DNA of 64,000 nucleotides from Gymnopus androsaceus JB14 (taxonomy: Eukaryota > Basidiomycota > Agaricomycetes > Agaricales > Omphalotaceae), in assembly GCA_009733575.1 (NCBI GenBank), contig ML769474.1, positions 40,220 to 104,219 on the forward strand, in the 5' to 3' direction. Made by a program: the position numbers and the translations under genes. Position 1 is the stretch's first letter. Each line of letters begins with the position of its first letter. Below are positions 24,011-35,641 of this stretch, piece by piece. The notes beneath the pieces were generated by a model, which worked only from the letters and a program-made list of their open reading frames with translations, did not search any database and was not told the origin of the DNA.

Positions 24011-26007
24011 ATGTCGAAACATCCTGTTGTGGAATATACCTCTGAGGCATCATGGGCGATGGTAAGACTTTATGTTCTTGTATTTGGCGCGACTTTGATC
24101 GAATTCAACGAATACGCAGGTGGAAGACAAGTTCTCCCCATACGCGAAAGAAACGCTGTCAAAGCTGATCAAGTTTATGGAAGTGAGTCCTCGTTCAATC
24201 TACAAATGGTCCATTTACTGATAGGATGAATCCAGGACGAGGTTTACCCAGCAATCAAGGTTGCTCATGCCCAAATCCCTGAGGACCCAGCTACGAGATG
24301 GAAGACCGTCATACCTATCGTCGAGGAACTGAAAAGCAAGGCCAAGAAACTCGGCTTGTGGAATCTCTTCTTGAGCAAAGCGACATTATCCGGAGTTTGG
24401 TGTGCCTCTTACTAATTTGGAGGTATAGTGCTTTCAACTCTTGTCCCCATGTTTATTTATGTTGAATATGAACAATTCTCAGTACGCGGTTATAGCTGAA
24501 ATCTTGGGAAGAGGAGGGCATTTCGCACCTCAAGTAGTCAATTGTTCTGCGCCAGACACTGGGAACATGGGTTGGTAACAGTCCTCGTGAGACTTGCATT
24601 CTGCTTATAAGCTTCTATAGAGGTTTTGGCGAGATATGGGAGTCCCGAACAGCAGAAGAAATGGCTTGTTCCTCTGCTTAATGGGGAGATTCGGTCATCG
24701 TTTGCGATGACTGAAAAGAATGGTGCGGGGAACATTTCGTCCTTTTAATCTCAACTGCTCAATATATTCTTCAGTTGCTTCTTCTGATGCCACAAACATC
24801 CGGACCTCAATAAAACGAGAGGGAGACGAAATTGTAATCAATGGACACAAGTGGTAAGTGTTGCTAGAGCCCAAAGACTCCTTCCGTGCTCATTGGGTAC
24901 AGGTGGATCTCCGGTGCCGGGGACCCTCGATGCAAAATTCATCTAGTGCTCGGGAAGAGCGATCCAGGAAACAAGAGCGCGTACCAGCAACAAAGCATTG
25001 TTCTCGTTCCTGCAGACACCCCCGGTGTGAAGATCATTAGGCCTATGAAGGTATTTGGGTATGACGATGCGCCGGAAGGTCACTGCGAGATCATCTACGA
25101 GAATGTCCGAGTTCCGTTGGGTAATCTCGTTCTAGGCTGGGGTAAAGGGTTCGAGGTGAATGCTCAGTCTTTGAGCGAATGACAGTTCTACGTCTAATGC
25201 AAGTATAGATCATCCAAGGCCGTCTCGGGTATGTTTTCCTGCCTTCATTTGTTAAGGAGAGCTCATCTCGAGGATTTCCAGTCCTGGGCGTATTCATCAC
25301 TGCATGCGGTCAATCGGCGCTGCACAAAAAGCGTTGGACACAATGCTTCAACGTGTTACTGACCCTGCGAAGAAGACTTTTGGGAAATTCCTCTATGAAC
25401 ACGGTCAGTCGCCTTCATTCTGTTTCAATAATCAACTTTCTGAATGCGAGCAGGTACTGTGGTGGCTGACATTGCGAAATCGCGCGCAGAAATAGAATCT
25501 GCACGTTTGCTTGTGTTAAGTGCTGCTTTGCAGGTACGTATTGCGACATAGTCTCTGCTCTCCACGTTCTCATTCTCATTCTGTCAAAGATCGACAAGTA
25601 TAAAGCGAAAGGCGCATTTGAAGGAGATCGGAATAGCCAAAGTGGGTTTTACCTCTTTTCGTGAATGAACATAGGATATTGAATGTCCTCCAGTTCGTGG
25701 TCCCCAGCATGGCGCTTGAAGTCGTCGACCGAGCGATACAGTCATTTGGTGCTGAAGGCGTTTCTCAAGATCAGGAGCTCGCCTCGACATGGTCTGGGTT
25801 GAGAACTCTCAGAATCGCAGATGTATGTGCTTCTTTATGCTTCGGGGTCACATAATTGACATAAAACAGGGTCCCGACGCTGTACACATCCAACAAGTTG
25901 GACTGAAGGAGCTCAAACGGGTCCCGGCGTTGGTGCAGAGGGAAAAGGAAATGAAAAAGAAACAGGCGATTCTCATGGAGAAGGCTGGTATCAAAGCCCA
26001 TCTTTAA
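24011..26007 (+). CDS. Acyl-CoA dehydrogenase family protein; frame broken at two points
   Basis: A flavoprotein of the acyl-CoA dehydrogenase fold, resembling the ACAD10/ACAD11 branch that acts on longer or 4-hydroxy acyl-CoAs; the exact substrate is unknown. Visible segments are [20 protein letters not shown], the FAD/substrate stretch [57 protein letters not shown], and the C-terminal helices [30 protein letters not shown] with LRIADGPDAVHI. The end IKAHL* lacks a classic SKL-type signal but could be read as a weak peroxisomal one. One extra A near 24383 (LSKA to [13 protein letters not shown]) and one extra T near 25618 (KGA to LKEIGIAK) break the frame, while homology is otherwise continuous. 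I suspect sequence errors. Confidence 0.85.
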
Positions 26008-26172
26008 ATACATTTTTCTGTCTGCACAGATGGACTGCAAGGATTGTACTGTATAGCTATGTATGCAAAAAATAAATCGTATTCAAATTTGTGGATTTAT
26101 TTCTGAAGTTTGAAGAGAATATTTGTAGTGGACTGTGGCTGTGCTACTGTAATAATTTCTTTCTCAACCTTC

Positions 26173-26805
26173 ATGATGCAAACTTCTCTGCGACAATACG
26201 CGTCAACCTCCTCACGCGTTTTAAAGCGTCATTCATCTACAAAATCCGCTGCACCTCACGCTCTCTCACCAGAGAAAATGCGCGCTTTAATTTCTCTCTA
26301 CCACCAATCCGACACCTTCATAACGCCGGAAAACCTGTCGGAACGCATCGACAAAGCATTCACCGGAGGGGCACGCGAATCAGCCTTGGTTACGCCAGCT
26401 CAGCAGCCTGGTGTGGATACTCTCAACACCTTTTACAGGCAAACGAAAATGGCGCCTAAATTCAGTGAATGGGATCGGGAAAAGAGGTACTTTGGGGTCC
26501 CGCAGGTTAACGAAGATGGAACATGGAGCGGTCCGACATATTCAAAGAGAGAGTGGAAGGTCATCGAGGCGCTGTACGGCGTGGATGCTAGTGGTAAATT
26601 TGAGCCTATGCCTGGATTAGAGGCGCTGGAAGAAGGAGAGGATGGGGAAATCGGACTTCCGCCTGCAGAACTGGTCATGGAGAATCTTGAGGATGAGGAG
26701 TCACATCATCGGGATGAACTGGTCGGGATTCAAGAACGAAATCATAGGTACGACCGGAAGCCGCTCCTTGGATCTTGTGTATTGAACCATGTTTATAGCT
26801 CATGA
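26173..26805 (+). CDS. Conserved-looking small protein, probably mitochondrial
   Basis: The reading frame begins at one of two adjacent Met codons (26173, 26176) with MMQTSLRQYASTSSRVLKRH, basic and serine-rich and without acids, so a mitochondrial presequence is likely. It continues ALISLYHQSDTFITPENLSE, RIDKAFTGGARES and FSEWDREKRYFGVPQVNEDG, then an acidic C-terminal half (ALEEGEDGEIGLPPAELVME). Either an unspliced end or a 49-nt intron followed by SS* gives the same stop. I do not recognise the family for certain. The gene sits 165 bp after the acyl-CoA dehydrogenase stop and 77 bp from the convergent sirtuin stop. Confidence 0.65.
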   Translation: MMQTSLRQYASTSSRVLKRHSSTKSAAPHALSPEKMRALISLYHQSDTFITPENLSERIDKAFTGGARESALVTPAQQPGVDTLNTFYRQTKMAPKFSEWDREKRYFGVPQVNEDGTWSGPTYSKREWKVIEALYGVDASGKFEPMPGLEALEEGEDGEIGLPPAELVMENLEDEESHHRDELVGIQERNHRYDRKPLLGSCVLNHVYSS

Positions 26806-26882
26806 CGAAAAGAGATGTGACTCGACAGAGTTGGAATTATTCATGTTCTGAAGATCTATCTACTGCTACATATAAGAAGCTA

Positions 26883-28057
26883 TCAAGCTTCCATACCTAG
26901 TGCTTGCGGCAGGAGATCTTGGCAAGGCCCGAGGAATAAAAAATCTGCTTTCTTGTCACCCGCACTGTGGTCAATGTTGAAAACCGCTACGTTTCCTCCG
27001 TTCTTCTGAACTTGCTCAGCAAAACCAGCGGCCGGGTATACCTAGTGAGTGAGGTTAGTCAACATTTAGTGGAGGCCAAACAAAAATTTACCGTAGATGC
27101 TGTCCCAACAACTAGACATAGATCCGCATCTTCTACAATGGCATCAATGTCATCGACGTTTGGAATTGTTTCGCCAAACCAAACCACTCCTGGACGAGCA
27201 AGGGCTCCGCAGCTGGAACATCGCGGAAGAGAGATTCTAGGTATCTCAGGATCCATGACATTCTTTTCAACCAATATCTCAGTCCCAGCGAGCCCTTCGC
27301 AAATAGGTGATGAGCGGTTGAATTCAACGTGATCGCACGACGTGCACTTCACATCGAAAAGTCTACCATGCATCTCAACGATTTTTGGTTTCCTTGCATC
27401 TTCTCGATCAGTGGCTTCCACCGTTTCCATGACCTTTTCCAAGGCTAGGGGACTCAATCCATCCACGTTCTAACACAGACATTTAGTATTTATGCTGCAC
27501 CGCCTGGACTGTCATAGAAGGAAAACGATACCCGGGTCAGAGCCTTCAACTTGGCCTTGCTCGGGTAAAAGGGGTTGCTTGCGGGCAATGGACCTGCATC
27601 GTATAACCGGAGTTTCCATGCGAAGATCACATACCTGAGTTATCAGCGTGAAGGTCGATCCCGGGGCAATAGACTCTCGTATAGATGAGAGAGAGAAGCG
27701 AGCCAATGCAACATGGGCGGCATTCGGTTGGGCTTTGAGTGCGCTGTAAGGACATTAACAAGACTGACAAAAGTAAAGTACAGTGATATCGTACGTCTCT
27801 CGACGGTAATGATAGAACTGCCAAACCAAGGAAGGATTTTCCGCGAAACCTTCAGGAGTGGCCAAAGTCAAAGCATCGTACTTGCGCCACATTCCTCCTT
27901 TGCCTCGAAATGTTGGTATTCCTATATAACAAATATCTTACGCGCTGGAGATGTGAAATGGATGAAAGGCTAGTTTACCAGAGGCAGCTGAGAGGCCTGC
28001 ACCAGCTACGACGATGATATTTTTTGACTTTTTCAATACATGCTTGAATTGGTTCAT
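26883..28057 (-). CDS. Sirtuin, SIRT5-like NAD-dependent protein deacylase
   Basis: Sirtuins remove acyl groups from lysine using NAD. The spliced start is [33 protein letters not shown], followed by [20 protein letters not shown] and [11 protein letters not shown]. The Tyr and Arg in FYHYRR are the pair that in SIRT5 bind succinyl and malonyl groups, so desuccinylase or demalonylase activity is likely. The catalytic region TQNVDGLS and [19 protein letters not shown] is followed by the second zinc pair [19 protein letters not shown]. The NAD site [15 protein letters not shown] and the end [15 protein letters not shown] complete it. Without a long leader it could be cytosolic or weakly mitochondrial. 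One intron, between ITQ and NVDG, is longer than usual (about 165 nt). Confidence 0.92.
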
Positions 28058-28295
28058 ATCGATAGATTGTTGGAATAGTCTTAGAGCTCATGATAGATAG
28101 CAAGATGGAGACCAAGATGAGATGAGAGTTGCAATTGCAGTGTAACGAGCGGTGCTCCGGACTCGGCAACCGTCGGGTTCCTGGGAATGATTAGCGCTTA
28201 TTCCCGATCGCGAGGTGTGTGGGGAACCGGGAACGTGTTGTATAAAAGAGGTATATCAGATAGCTACCCACCCGCCAGGTTAAAATTCCCGCAGC

Positions 28296-29796
28296 ATGAC
28301 TATCGAAACAAATGAGTAAGTTGACCTTTGATTCTTCTTTACTTCGTACTTGACGCTGATGTTCAGCCTCAGACATCTCAAAAACTCCCTCTTCGGTGGA
28401 GCCATTACTCTTGAAGGTCTTCAAGCTCAACTGGACTCTATTGCTGTTCCATACACCGAAGTAGATTGTAGAACATGTCCACACCCCTGTGATGAAGGCA
28501 AGACATCCACCAGCGCAATCTCAGCAGCGTTTTGACTAGCTTTTTTGCTGCCAGGTCACGAATCATATCCGAACAAGTTCAACGTAGATATGGAGTCGAC
28601 AATGCTGGGAAGCGTTAAGCCGTATCATAGACAAGTGCGCAGTCGGATCTCTCATCTTGGACTATCTTTTCATTCTAGCTTCAGATTATCGTCTCTACTG
28701 GAAAAATGGACTGGGAGAGAGGATCAATTTTCACAAAAAATTCGCTGGCTGCTCACATCCAGCAAGTCATGCATAACGCTCCCACGTCTTCCTCTCCAAC
28801 ATCCTCTGAGATGAAAGCCAAGCGCGCCATTCACGTTCCTGGCGTGTTCGACTCTTCGGAATCGACCAAAATTTCCATCTTGAACGGCAGTCATCATACC
28901 ATTAGCGACAACAACCATCATGAAACGGTCCTCGTCTTCCCGGACTATGTTATGGTCACTGAGGTTCCCCGGTCTCTTGATGGAGCCAAGATTCTCTGGG
29001 ATACGATCCTCTCACCACAAGTGTCCGTGCATTCACCCACGAACGAAAAAAGCTCACTCAGCAGCTGGGTAATTCCGTATTCTTGCGTCATTCTCTTGTG
29101 TATGTATCGGCTCTCGCTCTTTTCCGTCCGTTCTTATCTAAGTGCCTACAGGTTCACACAAACGACGAGATAATAGGTGTCACATTGCTGCAGCGCAGTT
29201 GGGCCAAGGTCATCCACTCTATCGGTTTGGTTTCCCTAGATGCTGATTGTTATCCTTTCGTAGCATTTACGCAGTCATTAGAAGAACATGGTTGGTCAGT
29301 AGACACCGAGATCGAACATCCATCCGGACCTCCGTTAGAAGAACAGGGGACGGAACAAGAGGGCGAACGCATAACGAAGCAACTACAAGAGCTTGGCTCT
29401 GAAAAGAAGGCGCTGATTCTGCGCAACTCCCACACGGGAGGCCATCGCTATGCTGGAAACTGTATTGTAAGTTGTTTTCCATTTCTCTTTTTCTATCGGC
29501 GACCTTGGTTATCGAACGGCTTCAACGGTGTCCTTTGTGGCGCTTGATACACCCTTACCCATCCGTTCTTTTTTCGTCTTCCACTGTGATGGAGCATGGG
29601 CGTTTTAGCTTACCACTGAACACCGTTTTAGATTTACACTCCTCAAGGCACGGGAGTATGGTACGGACGAGTCTCGACACACGAAGTAGAGTCCATCGTT
29701 TCTCAGACGTTGGAAGAGGGATTAGTGCTCCCACCACTCCTTCGAGGAGGAGTGAACATCTCACGTCCGGGATGCAAGTCGCTTCATGATTGGTAG
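28296..29796 (+). CDS. APD1: Sucrase/ferredoxin-like protein, Apd1/Aim32 type iron-sulfur protein
   Basis: Apd1 and Aim32 are thioredoxin-like proteins with a C-terminal [2Fe-2S] centre held by two Cys and two His. Visible here are VDCRTCPHPCDEG near the start, VLVFPDYVMVTEVP, SSWVIPYSCVILLC then SHKRRDNRCHIAAAQ, FTQSLEEHGWSVDTE and the bis-His motif NSHTGGHRYAGNCI followed by IYTPQGTGVWYGRVS. It ends CKSLHDW*. In yeast Apd1 affects actin-patch distribution and resistance to redox-active compounds. The model needs a GC-AG intron (28498-28554) and a 52-nt intron inside the LGQ-AFTQ junction. The divergent neighbour is the sirtuin, 238 bp between starts. Confidence 0.88.
28498..28554 (+). other. 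GC-AG intron in the Apd1-like gene
   Basis: The exon ends GATGAAG, followed by GCAAGA and, 57 bases later, TTGCTGCCAG. Removing this joins PCDEG to HESYPNKFNVD in frame. The donor AAG/GCAAG fits the known GC-donor consensus well, better than the case in the phosphopantetheinyl transferase gene. Confidence 0.75.
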
Positions 29797-30247
29797 AAAC
29801 GGGCACGTAGGAATTGTTTTTATCTAACGATAAAACGATCGAGTACGTAGTCGCGTCTCGGAGTTTTAAGAGAATAGGAAATTATAGATGCACGAACGTC
29901 CTTTATTGTTGCTTTTTATTATATGGATGTTACAGCAGTTAATTATACTAGTACTACTTATTAATACCGCGTTTCTTATGGAATGCAATAAGCTTCAACG
30001 CTTTATTCATCATCGTCGAAGCTTGCGACAACCGCCGGTTTGCAGAGATTCGTTTGGGGGGGACTTGGTCGTACTTACACGGCACTCATGAATTTTATTT
30101 GTGCGCAACTCTAGCGCATACAAGAGCAACTCGAGTTCCCATTGGCGGAGAATGGCTGATAGTAAAGGAATTTCCCGAAAATCAATGCTTCTATGATGGG
30201 AATGACGTCGATCAAGCGCTGAACGTGCGCGTTGAACTCTTCAATCC
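29797..30247. other. Intergenic, no gene seen
   Basis: This interval of 451 bp is AT-rich in its first half, as expected for the 3' region of the Apd1-like gene. The second half is the promoter of the next plus-strand gene. Confidence 0.55.
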
Positions 30248-30926
30248 ATGACAGGCTCCCAGAACGTACCAGATGTAACCTTGTCGAATGTCCCTCCAAT
30301 GATCCGGGAAGACGCACCTGCTGGACAAAACGCACTCGTAATACAACGTTTCGTACGAAGAGATGAGAATGGACAAATTCACCTGTCCGTTCCAGGCAGG
30401 GTCCTCATTGTTCCTGGAGTAGCATTTGCTGTTGGGGCAGCTATTGGGATTGTTCGAGGAGGACGCGCGACTTCGCTGCGGTTTTTGGCCGAAAATGCAC
30501 ATCGGCCACCAAGGACGGTGAAGGGATGGTACTTTTACAATAAAACGAAAAATTATCGTGTTTTATTGGGAGGAATGAAGGGGGCAGCGAGAGAGTCGGG
30601 AAAACTGGTGGCAATTTCTATTGGATGGGTAGGAATTGAAGAAGGACTACGGATACTGGGAGGACCATGGAATGAAGTAAAGGAAATTGGAGCTGGACTT
30701 GGAACGGCTGGATTATTCTGTGCAGTTTGTGAGTTGCAAGGATGAAAACGGAAATATCTTGATATTCATGATTATTGCAGATAGACTACCTTTGAAGACT
30801 ACAAGACAAACTGTTTTACTGGGAGGGCTGATAGGAGGAGTAGTAAAGCTATTGGATTTAGCCAAACATAGCGTCGGCAAAACAACGGCTCAAAAAGACA
30901 GCATAGATAGATACTACTCCACTTAG
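30248..30926 (+). CDS. Small glycine-rich membrane protein, possibly Tim17/22/23-like
   Basis: Two exons encode about 205 residues. Hydrophobic, glycine-rich segments are separated by basic loops: VPGVAFAVGAAIGIVRGG, LVAISIGWVGIEEGLRILGG, EIGAGLGTAGLFCAVYRLPL and TVLLGGLIGGVVKLLDLA. The pattern of Gly-spaced helices and the phrase AVYRLPLKTTRQTVLLGGLI recall the Tim17/Tim22/Tim23 superfamily of inner-membrane proteins, but I am not sure. The intron lies between FCAV and YRLPL. The N-terminal 50 residues are soluble and polar. It ends DSIDRYYST*. Confidence 0.6.
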
Positions 30927-31039
30927 TGAGAATTGCGTTTGTGGAGCTCTATTGTGATTACTGTGCTGTGATTATCTATGATTGCTATAATCTTGTACAT
31001 CTTCCTATCTTTCTAACTACCACCACGATCTCCTCGTAA

Positions 31040-34000
31040 ATGCTGAAATTCTGGCCGAGTTCTCCTTCATCGATGGACCAGCTAACGCCAAAGGCTGGAC
31101 ACCATGAAAAAAATCCATTTGACAGTCTCCCATCACCCCACCCCCTTCTAACTCCAACGAGAATGAGCAGTGCTCATTCTCCTTTCTTTCCTCCCAGTCT
31201 TTCTGCATATCATGACCTCACACCGAACGGACCGGGCCACACGGTGACACAAACTAGCGCCCACGCTGCCCCATCTCTGTCTCTGTCGCTTAATGTTCCC
31301 GACTTTTCCATGCAGGCTCCACCTCCACCCAGAAACAAACTCCCTTCCGCTGCAAACAATTCCTCAGAGGCACCGCCATCGGCCTCCAAGAATTCATCTC
31401 CATTAAATAATCTACTATCCAACGGTGCCCCGTCATCCAAAGATGCTTCAACGCCTGTTTCCAAAGGCCAAATTCATGTAAAGCTCATCCAGGCCAAAGG
31501 CTTGAATGTTCGGTCCATGAACGCTCGGCCCTATGTCGTCGTTCAGTTCGAACAGAATGAGTTCGTCTCCCGTGATCCAACCGATGAAACGGACAAGGAA
31601 GTCAAGGGCACCGCGATAAACCTGTCTTTACCGCGACCTTCTCCTTCAAATGCTGTCAATGCTCTCGCTGCAGTAGATGCTGCAGCAAAAAGGAGAAGCG
31701 TTGGTGGAAGTGGCGGGAGCAAGGACAACTCGCCCGCGTCTAGTGTGAATTCAAAGTCATCTGGGCTCAGTGGTGGCCTCTTTGGAAGGCTCTCTGCTCA
31801 TAATCCAGTATGGAAACACGAGGTCTCATTGTGAGTGTTGTATTCTTCATTCAACAACCTTTACATCTGACTCCACGTTTTACAGCGATGTCACTAACTC
31901 AAACTCCCTGGTTACTTTCAATTTGTACGACCGCGCTGTAGAAGACCAGGGATTCCTTGGTACACTGCAAATCAAACCGATTCTAGTTCATGATCATACC
32001 ATCGACCAGTGGTACAAGTGAGTGCCTACATCCATTCTCATTTCCCCCCTTTCCCTCGCACTCCGGCCACGATGTTGCAACACAGCCGAAGTGTCTTACC
32101 ATCGGATCTTAAATTTTCTCGACGATCGCTTTTCCCCTCTATCTCTTTTTTTACATATTAAATTCATCTGACTGATGGATTGTAAACGACTCTAGACTCA
32201 AGCCGTATGAAAACGATCCCAACGAACCTGTCACAGGAGAAATGCGCGTCCAGATAACATTCGAACAGTACAAGGTGGGTCTTTGTTCTCTCTTATTTAT
32301 TCTTCTCTTGTTTTTTTTGTGGCCGCATACTTCATTCTCCTGTTTTTGGTCGAGTCGGAGCTTTCCCCTGTTCTTGGATAGGAGGACATTCGTTTTGGTG
32401 TTTCGGGATCTTCGTCCGGAAACTGTGCGTCTTGCGGCGGCGGCGCCTCTCGCATGCTACTTGCAACCTGACATTTTACATGTTCATTTCCATCGCTGTT
32501 AACCTCCAAGCCGTCTGTGTTACGCTCATCTCCATCCGATCTCCTCGCACGCGCACGGGAACATGTCCCTGAGCTGATATTCCCATAAAAAGCACTGCAT
32601 ACTCCCTGCAGTAGATTCTTTGGGGACTCCAGGTTGTGTTTGGGGAACGTTAGACGAGTTTCCGTTCGGAGATAAGCCAAGGGCCATCTATTACCCCGCA
32701 TACTCCTCCCGACCTATACATTTCCGAATTTCCTCGCAGCCTTGTACCCTGGCTCTCGCTTTGGCAGTGGATACTTTTTGTATTCATTTGCCTTTATTGG
32801 AAACGGTTTCCATTTAACCAAGCGGGCGTGGCACAGTGATTCGTGATGGTTGTGGCGCTGTGGGGTCGTCAATTATGCGTCTACGTCAGAGGCGGGGTAA
32901 GGTATCGCCGCGTCGTCTTCAATGATGCTTAGGCCTTTCTCGTTGCAAAAATCCCTCCCTCCCTGCTTTAGTTTGCATTTTACACTATCATTATTCTTTT
33001 TCTGAATTCTCTCCCACCAAAACAATTTACTGACTACTTGCATTACCCTTCTGCTCCTCCCTCCGCTTGCGTCCTGCTACTATGACACTCGTGGAAACGT
33101 CCGTCCGTGTCCATCCTCCTGGGTTTTCGTGTAAATCACCATTCCCATACTCCATCCATCTACAACCCTCCAACCATCCACGATATCCGACCAACCATTC
33201 GAATAAATATTCCTCTTTCCCTAAACGCGTTACTCGTGCTCCATTCTCCTTCCAGAACAAACGCGCCTTGACTCCACGCGACTTTGAGTTCCTCAAACTC
33301 ATCGGTCGAGGCACCTTTGGCAAAGTCTTCCAAGTGCGGAAACGCGACACCAAACGAATCTACGCCATGAAGGTTCTCTCCAAGAAGGAGATTGTCGCCA
33401 AAAAGGAAGTCGCGCATACTATTGGGGAGCGGAAAATTCTCCAGCGGTCATTAGAGTCGCCTTTCCTTGTTGGTCTAAAGTTCAGCTTCCAGACCGAGCG
33501 CGACTTGTACTTGGTGACGGATTTCAAGAGTGGAGGGGAGCTTTTCTGGCATCTGCAGAGGGAGACAAGATTTTCGGAGGAGAGGGCGAGGTTTTACATC
33601 GCTGAGTTGGTTCTGGCACTCGAGCATCTGCACAAATACGATATCGTGTATCGAGACTTGAAGCCAGAAAACATCCTCCTCGACGCGACAGGTCACGTAG
33701 CGCTATGTGACTTCGGTCTATCCAAGGCGGACTTGCGCGCCGACGAATTGACGACTACGTTTTGCGGAACTACAGAGTACCTCGCGCCAGAGATACTCCT
33801 GGACGAACATGGATATTCGAAGATTGTGGACTTTTGGAGCTTGGGAGTGTTGTTATTCGAAATGTGTTGTGGATGGAGTCCCTTCTACGCAGAAGACACG
33901 CAGCAGATGTACAAGAACATCTGCTTTGGGAAGATTAGGTTCCCTAAAGGTGTCATAAACGAAGATGGGAAGCAATTCGTCAAAGGGGTGAGTGAAAGTT

Positions 34001-34913
34001 CCCTGTCCAACACGCTCGTGAGCTGATGAAAATTCGGGTATAGTTGCTTAACAGGAACCCGAAACATCGTTTAGGTGCTCTCCGCGATGCCGAAGAGCTC
34101 AAGGAACACCCCTTCTTCAAAGCAATCGACTTTAACCTTCTTGCGCAGAAGAAAGTTACGCCCCCTTTCAAACCGGTCGTCGAATCGGACGATTCCACCG
34201 CCAATTTTGACCCCGAGTTCACAGAAAAGAACCTTGCTGAGGTTGGGCTTAACGAAGATGATTACGCCGACTTTGTTGATGAGGATCCATCAGAGGATTG
34301 GGTCTCCCAAAGCTTGGGCGGAAGTGGGTTCCTCATGAACGGCGGACACATGCCCAACGGTCCTCTTGGAAGCGAAAAAACAGGCAAGACACCTCCAATG
34401 ACACCTATATCCCCGATGACCTCGTTGACCTCGTTGACATTGTCGAATGGTACGAATGGTACGAATGGCATTACGCACAAGACGTCGACGAAGAAAAAGT
34501 CTCCGTCGAGAAACGGCGGGCTATCTCGGAACGGAAGTGGTGCTTCGATAAAGTCAAGTCGTTCATCATCAAAGTCAGGGCAGACCCGGTCTGCGAATGG
34601 GATAGACATTAATGCCAATGCGCGACAAGGGAAGAAGCAGCGACCGCCTGCTGGTACACCACTCACGAACAGTGTACAAGAGAACTTCCGTGGGTTCACG
34701 TACAGTGGAGGAGAGTCTGTGTCTTCGCATGCGGATGCCTTTACGGGGCGGAACAAGGCTGAGGATGTGGAGGACAGAGACGAGGATTATGTGGATGTGG
34801 ATGAAGAAGTGGGAACGGAGGATGAATTTGAAGACTTTGGGAAGAGTGCAGGGAGGTATGCGCATGCGAGGAAGAAGGGGATGGGGTTTACGGATATCGA
34901 TGACATGAGCTAA
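31040..34913 (+). CDS. SCH9: Sch9-type protein kinase (C2 domain plus AGC kinase)
   Basis: Sch9 is a main TORC1 target controlling growth, ribosome production and stress response. The N-terminal third is Ser/Pro-rich and disordered; then a C2 domain (GQIHVKLIQAKGLNVRSMNA, RPYVVVQFEQNEFVSRD, NSLVTFNLYDRAVEDQGFLG, GEMRVQITFEQYK). The kinase domain starts ALTPRDFEFLKLIGRGTFGK; AMKV carries the ATP lysine, IVYRDLKPENILL the catalytic loop, DFGLSKAD the metal site and TTTFCGTTEYLAPE the phosphorylated activation loop. The AGC tail has a turn motif (TPLTNSVQ) and the hydrophobic motif NFRGFTYSG that TORC1 phosphorylates in yeast Sch9. A long acidic end follows (DVEDRDEDYVDVDEEVG). The C2 and kinase halves are joined across a 981-nt intron. 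Confidence 0.93.
32275..33255 (+). other. Unusually long intron within SCH9
   Basis: EQYK (ending 32274) and NKRALTPRDFEF (from 33256) are adjacent in the protein family, so the 981 bases between them are an intron starting GTGGGT and ending CTTCCAG. Nearly all other introns here are 45-60 nt. It is rich in pyrimidine runs on the plus strand. Whether it contains an extra exon, an alternative promoter or an inserted element is not clear from the sequence. Confidence 0.65.
34444..34468 (+). repeat. Nine-base tandem repeat inside SCH9 coding sequence
   Basis: Nearly three copies of AATGGTACG encode Asn-Gly-Thr repeats in the disordered linker between the kinase domain and the turn motif. The unit length is a multiple of three, so copy-number change would not break the frame. 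Confidence 0.7.
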
Positions 34914-35641
34914 TGTCTAATCCTACGATGAAGGTTGTGTGGGATGGCGCGTAGGAGGAAACGAATATTGTAGGCCAGTGGGGCCGAACATCGTTTTAAT
35001 GGGTTAATCTACCGGTAATCCGGTATTCTAATACGTGTGCGCTCGCACTAAATTATAGTGGACGTTGGAAGGTTTTTTTTTTTGCTGCATCAGTATCCAC
35101 GCTTTGTGTCTGTCTATCTTATTTTCCTTCCCATCTTCCACTTCCACTTGCCTCCCGCTGTCTTTTCGATCTCGATCCCTCCATAGACGACGAGATCCTC
35201 CTGCGAGCTTGTCTTTTCATTTCTCTCCTGCTACACTTTGTTGTCTATTTCTTTCAATGTATGTTTACAACCATATAACTCGTTAAATTTTCTATTATTT
35301 TCATACGCAATCCATGTTTACTACTGCTGCGAGTTGATGATTATATTGCAACTTTTACTTAGGTTTTCTGCAAATGTGTACAGATAGTGTCTTTCCCTTC
35401 TCTCGCGTTAAAAAGGTGGAAGCAATATTTTCAACGTCGCTAAAAATACAACGAAGGTATGGTATACTTTATTTCATTTTTGCAGAAGGACTGGTAACAA
35501 GAATGATACTAAACATAGCACATAGCAAGCGAGGTGAAATTAATTGAAACAGCGTATATCGTCCGTCCACTCGTTCCTAGTAAGGACAACCTAAGAGTAC
35601 AACGTATATCGTCTGTCCACTCGTCAAGCCCCAAAGCGTAA
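34914..35641. other. Intergenic with a 22-bp direct repeat
   Basis: This interval between the convergent SCH9 and RNPS1-like genes contains no gene I can support. CGTATATCGT(C/T)CGTCC... style sequence occurs twice, at 35553-35574 and 35603-35624, differing at one base. The rest is AT-rich with pyrimidine tracts. Confidence 0.55.

Noticed and set aside
29060..29290. Frameshift in the Apd1-like gene around SHKRRDNRC
   Set aside because: Splicing at GTATGT (about 29100) and at GTCATC to CGTAG restores the family sequence without any indel.
34262..34756. Minus-strand frame of 164 codons opposite SCH9
   Set aside because: It mirrors the low-complexity linker of SCH9, which is in frame with the kinase and its hydrophobic motif.
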